DNA from: Allacma fusca | Taxonomy: Eukaryota > Arthropoda > Collembola > Symphypleona > Sminthuridae | Length of the DNA: 64,000 nt | Direction: 5' to 3' | Assembly (NCBI GenBank): GCA_947179485.1 | Contig: OX359245.1 | Span: 24,601,067-24,665,066 of the forward strand | Shown here: positions 59,801-64,000 of the stretch, piece by piece | Layout of the letters: each line of letters opens with the position of its first letter | Numbering within the stretch: position 1 is the first letter of the stretch | Made by a program: the position numbers and the translations under genes | Notes under the pieces: model-generated | The model's input: the letters and a program-made list of their open reading frames with translations, nothing else | What the model was told of the DNA's origin: nothing | The model's database searches: none

Positions 59801-62800
59801 TAAGCTCCGTAATCAAAGCTAAGCTCCGGAATTGAAACTGAGCTCCGAAATTTGATGCTAAGCTCCGGAATGTGAAACTAAGCTCAGGAATTTGATGCTA
59901 AGCTCCGGCATGTGAAGGTAAGCTCCGGAATGTGAAGCTAAGCTCCGGAGTGTGAAGCTAAGCTACGGAATTAGATGCTAAGCTCCAGAATTTGATGCTA
60001 ACCTCGGAAATCGAAGCTAAGCTCCGGAACTTGATGCTAAGCTCCGGAATGTGAAGGTAAGCTCCGGAATTGAAGCTAAGCTCCGGAATTTGATGCTAAG
60101 CTCCGGTATTGAAGCTAAGCCCCGGAATTTGATGCTAAGCTCCGGAATGTGAAACTAAGCTCCGGAATTGGATGCTAAGCTCCGGAATGTGAAGGTAAGC
60201 TCCGGAATGTGAAGCTAAGCTCCGGAGTGTGAAGCTAAGCTACGGAATTTGATGCTAAGCTCCGGAATCAAAGTTAATCGAAACTAAGCTCCGGAATCGA
60301 AGCTAAGCTCGGGAATCGAAGCTAAGCCCCGGAATCGAAGCTAAGCTCCGGAATCGAAGCTAAGCCCCGGAATCGAAGCTAAGCCCCGGAATCGAAGCTA
60401 AGCTCCAGAATCGAAGCCAAGCTCCGGAATCGAAGCTAAGCTCGGAAATCGAAGCTAAGCTCCGGAAACGAAGATAAGCTCCGGAATCGAGCAAAGCTCC
60501 AGAATTAAAGCTAAGCTCCGGAATCGAAGCTAAGCTCTGGAATCGAGCTTAGCTCCAGAATTGAAGCTAAGCTCCGGAATTGAAGCTAAGCTCGGGAATC
60601 GAATCTAGGCTCCGGAATTGAAGCCAAGCTTCGGAATCGAAGCTAATATCCGGAATCGAAGATTAGCTCAGGAATTGAAGCTAATTCCGAAATTTAATAC
60701 CAAGTTCCGGAATTAAATGCTAGGCTCCGGAATTTGATGCTAAGCTCCGGAATCAAAGCTTAGCTCCGGAATTTGATGCTAACCTTGGAAATCGAAGCTA
60801 AGCTCCGGAATCGAAGCTAAGCTCCGGAATCGAAACTAAGCTCCGGAATGTGAGGCTAAGCTCCGGAATTTGATGCAAAGCTCAGGAATGTGAAGCTAAG
60901 CTCCGGAATTTGATGCTAAGCTCCGTAATCAAAGCTAAGCTCCGGAATTGAAGCTGAGCTCCGGAACTTGATGCTAAGCTCCGGAATTTGAAACTAAGCT
61001 CCGGAATTTGATTCTAAGCTCCGGAAAGTGAAGCTAAGCTCCGGAGTGTGAAGCTAAGCTACGGAATTTGATGCTAAGCTCCGGAATGTGAAGCTAAGCT
61101 CCGGAATTGAAGCTAAGCTCCGGAATTTAATGCTAAGCTCCGGAATTTGATGCTAAGCTTCGGAATCCAAGCTTAGCTCCGGAATTTGATGCTAACCTTG
61201 GAAATCGAAGCCAAGCTCCGGAATCGAAGCTAAGCTCCGGAATCGAAGCTAAGCTCCGGAATGTGAGGCTATGCTCCGAAATTTGATGCAAAGCTCCGGA
61301 ATTTGATGACAAGCTTAGGCATTTGATGCTAAGCTCCGTAATCAAAGCTGAGCTCCGGAATTGACTCTGAGCTCCGGAATTTGATGCTAAGCTCCGGAAT
61401 TTGAAACTAAGCTCCGGAATTTGATTCTAAGCTCCGGAATGTGAAGATAAGCTCCGGAATGTGAAGCTAAGCTCCGGAGTGTGAAGCTAAGCTACGGAAT
61501 TTGATGCTAAGCTCCGGAATCGAAGCTAATCGAAACTAAGCTCCGAAATCGAAGCTAAGCTCCGGAATCGAAGCCAAGCTCCGGAATCGAAGCCAAGCTC
61601 CGGATTCGAAGCTAAGCTCGGGAATCGAAACTAAGCCCCGGAATCGAAGCAAAACTCCGGAATCGAAGCTAAGCCCCGGAATCGAAGCTAAGCTCCGGAA
61701 TCGAAGCTAAACTCCGGAACCGAAGATAAGCTCCGGAATTGAAGCTAACCTCCGGAATCGAAGCTAAGCTCCGGAATCGAAGCTAAGCTTCGGAATCAAA
61801 CTAAGCTCCAGAATTAAAGCTAAGCTCCGGAATCGAAGCTAAGCTCGGGAATCGAAGCTAAGCCCCGGAATCGAAGCTATGCTCCGGAATCGAAGCTAAG
61901 CTCCAGAATTGAAGCTAAGCTCCGGAATTTAATGCCAAGCTCCGGAATTTAATGCTAAGCTCCGGAATTTGATGCTTAACTTCGGAATCGAAGCTTAGCT
62001 CCGGAATTTGATGCTAACCTCGGAAATCGAAGCTAAGCTCCGGAATCGAAGCTAAGCTCCGGAACTTGATGCTAAGCTCCGGAATGTGAAGCTAAGCTCC
62101 GGAGTTTGAAGCTAAGCTACGGAATTTGATGCTTAGCTCCGGAATCAAAGCTAAGCTCCGAAATCGAAGCTAATCGAAACTAAGCTCCGGAATGGAAGCT
62201 AAGCTCCAGAGTCGAAGCTAAGCTCCGGAATAGAAGCTAAGCCCCGGAATCAAAGCTAAGCCCCGGAATCAAAGCTAAGCTCCGGAATCGAAGCTAAGCC
62301 CCGGAATCGAAGCTAAGCTCCGGAATCGAAGCTAAGCTCCAGAATCGAAGCTAAGCTCCGGAATCGAGCTAAGCTCCAGAATTGAAGCTAAGCTCCGGAA
62401 TGTGAAGCTAAGCTCCGGAATTTGATGACAAGCTTAGGCATTTGATGCTAAGCTCAGTAATCAAAGCTAAGCTCCGGAATTGAAGCTAAGCTCCGGAATT
62501 GGATGCTAAGCTCCGGAAAGTGAAGCTAAGCTCCAGAATTGAAGCTAAGCTCCGGAATTTGATGCTAAGCTCCGGAATCGAAGCTAAGCTCCGGAATCGA
62601 AGCTAAGCTCCGGAATCGAAGCTAAGCTCCGGAATTCGATGCTAAGCTAAGGCATTTGATGCTAAGCTCCGTAATCAAAGCTAAGCTCCGGAATTGAAAC
62701 TGAGCTCCGAAATTTGATGCTAAGCTCCGGAATGTGAAACTAAGCTCAGGAATTTGATGCTAAGCTCCGGCATGTGAAGGTAAGCTCCGGAATGTGAAGC

Positions 62801-64000
62801 TAAGCTCCGGAGTGTGAATCTAAGCTCCGGAATTGGATGCTAAGCTCCGGAATGTGAAGGTAAGCTCCGGAATGTGAAGCTAAGCTCCGGAGTGTGAAGC
62901 TAAGCTACGGAATTTGATGCTAAGCTCCGGAATCAAAGTTAATCGAAACTAAGCTCCGGAATCGAAGCTAAGCTCGGGAATCGAAGCTAAGCCCCGGAAT
63001 CGAAGCTAAGCTCCGGAATCGAAGCTAAGCCCCGGAATCGAAGCTAAGCCCCGGAATCGAAGCTAAGCTCCAGAATCGAAGCCAAGCTCCGGAATCGAAG
63101 CTAAGCTCGGAAATCGAAGCTAAGCTCCGGAAACGAAGATAAGCTCCGGAATCGAGCAAAGCTCCAGAATTAAAGCTAAGCTCCGGAATCGAAGCTAAGC
63201 TCCGGAATCGAGCTCAGCTCCAGAATTGAAGCTAAGCTCCGGAATTGAAGCTAAGCTCGGGAATCGAATCTAGGCTCCGGAATTGAAGCCAAGCTTCGGA
63301 ATCGAAGCTAATATCCGGAATCGAAGATTAGCTCAGGAATTGAAGCTAATTCCGAAATTTAATACCAAGTTCCGGAATTTAATGCTAGGCTCCGGAATTT
63401 GATGCTAAGCTCCGGAATCAAAGCTTAGCTCCGGAATTTGATGCTAACCTTGGAAATCGAAGCTAAGCTCCGGAATCGAAGCTAAGCTCCGGAATCGAAG
63501 CTAAGCTCCGGAATCGAAGCTAAGCTCCGGAATGTGAGGCTAAGCTCCGGAATTTGATGCAAAGCTCAGGAATGTGAAGCTAAGCTCCGGAATTTGATGA
63601 TAAGCTAAGGCATTTGATGCTAAGCTCCGTAATCAAAGCTAAGCTCCGGAATTGAAGCTGAGCTCCGGAACTTGATGCTAAGCTCCGGAATTTGAAACTA
63701 AGCTCCGGAATTTGATTCTAAGCTCCGGAAAGTGAAGCTAAGCTCCGGAGTGTGAAGCTAAGCTACGGAATTTGATGCTAAGCTCCGGAATGTGAAGCTA
63801 AGCTCCGGAATTGAAGCTAAGCTCCCGAATTTAATGCTAAGCTCCGGAATTTGATGCTAAGCTTCGGAATCCAAGCTTAGCTCCGGAATTTGATGCTAAC
63901 CTTGGAAATCGAAGCCAAGCTCCGGAATCGAAGCTAAGCTCCGGAATCGAAGCTAAGCTCCGGAATGTGAGGCTATGCTCCGGAATTTGATGCAAAGCTC
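59801..64000. repeat. Satellite array, right block, running off the window
   Basis: The same 19/20-bp satellite resumes exactly where the transposon interrupted it and continues to the last base, so total array length is unknown but at least 36.6 kb here. No gene seen. Confidence 0.97.
60156..64000. repeat. 2,665-bp tandem duplication within the satellite (second copy truncated by the window)
   Basis: TACGGAATTTGATGC at 60,241 recurs at 62,906 and GCTAATATCCGGAATCG at 60,642 recurs at 63,307, both offset by 2,665. Small insertions and deletions of whole satellite units distinguish the copies from about 60,850 onwards. Confidence 0.8.

Noticed and set aside
22865..64000. CRISPR-like regularly spaced repeats
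   Set aside because: The repeats are contiguous and their 'spacers' are variants of the same unit; the setting is a eukaryotic satellite.

Overview
The window looks like nuclear DNA of an animal, most probably an arthropod: compact genes with short GT-AG introns, animal housekeeping orthologues, and a transposon-borne DUF4806-type protein of a kind common in arthropod genomes. A springtail or related hexapod is only a guess. All exon models below were built by eye from splice signals, reading phase and family conservation.

Positions 1-15,000 are gene-rich. In order: the 3' end of a leucine-rich-repeat membrane protein (+); a two-exon, 79-residue KH-like mini-protein (+); an 11-exon DDX10/Dbp4 RNA helicase (-); EIF3M (+); CUTC (-); the WD40 protein STRAP (+); and a protein with a USP8/AMSH-type dimerisation domain followed by a 23-residue repeat (-). 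The neighbours alternate: DDX10/EIF3M and CUTC/STRAP are head to head, EIF3M/CUTC and STRAP/USP8-dimer are tail to tail. Ribosome biogenesis (DDX10), translation initiation (EIF3M), copper handling (CUTC) and SMN/TGF-beta scaffolding (STRAP) are general cell functions, and nothing suggests an operon.

Positions 15,000-22,860 are gene-poor and repeat-rich. They hold a complete small hAT-type element with an 8-bp target duplication, two opposite-facing copies of a GGGCATTTT-rich repeat, LTR-like promoter segments, and a broken or mis-framed C2H2 zinc-finger gene whose body is a 45-51 bp minisatellite.

From about 22,865 to the end of the window the sequence is one satellite of about 19/20 bp (core GCTAAGCTCCGGAAT), at least 36.6 kb long and running off the right edge. 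It has nested higher-order duplications, including an almost identical 8,442-bp tandem block.

The satellite is interrupted once, by a 4,503-bp DNA transposon (55,298-59,800) with 15-bp terminal inverted repeats and a TA target duplication. It carries two decayed minus-strand genes: a transposase of the type usually labelled 'transposase domain-containing protein', and a DUF4806-like partner. A foldback element is nested inside it. This two-gene transposon is the best candidate for an under-described system.
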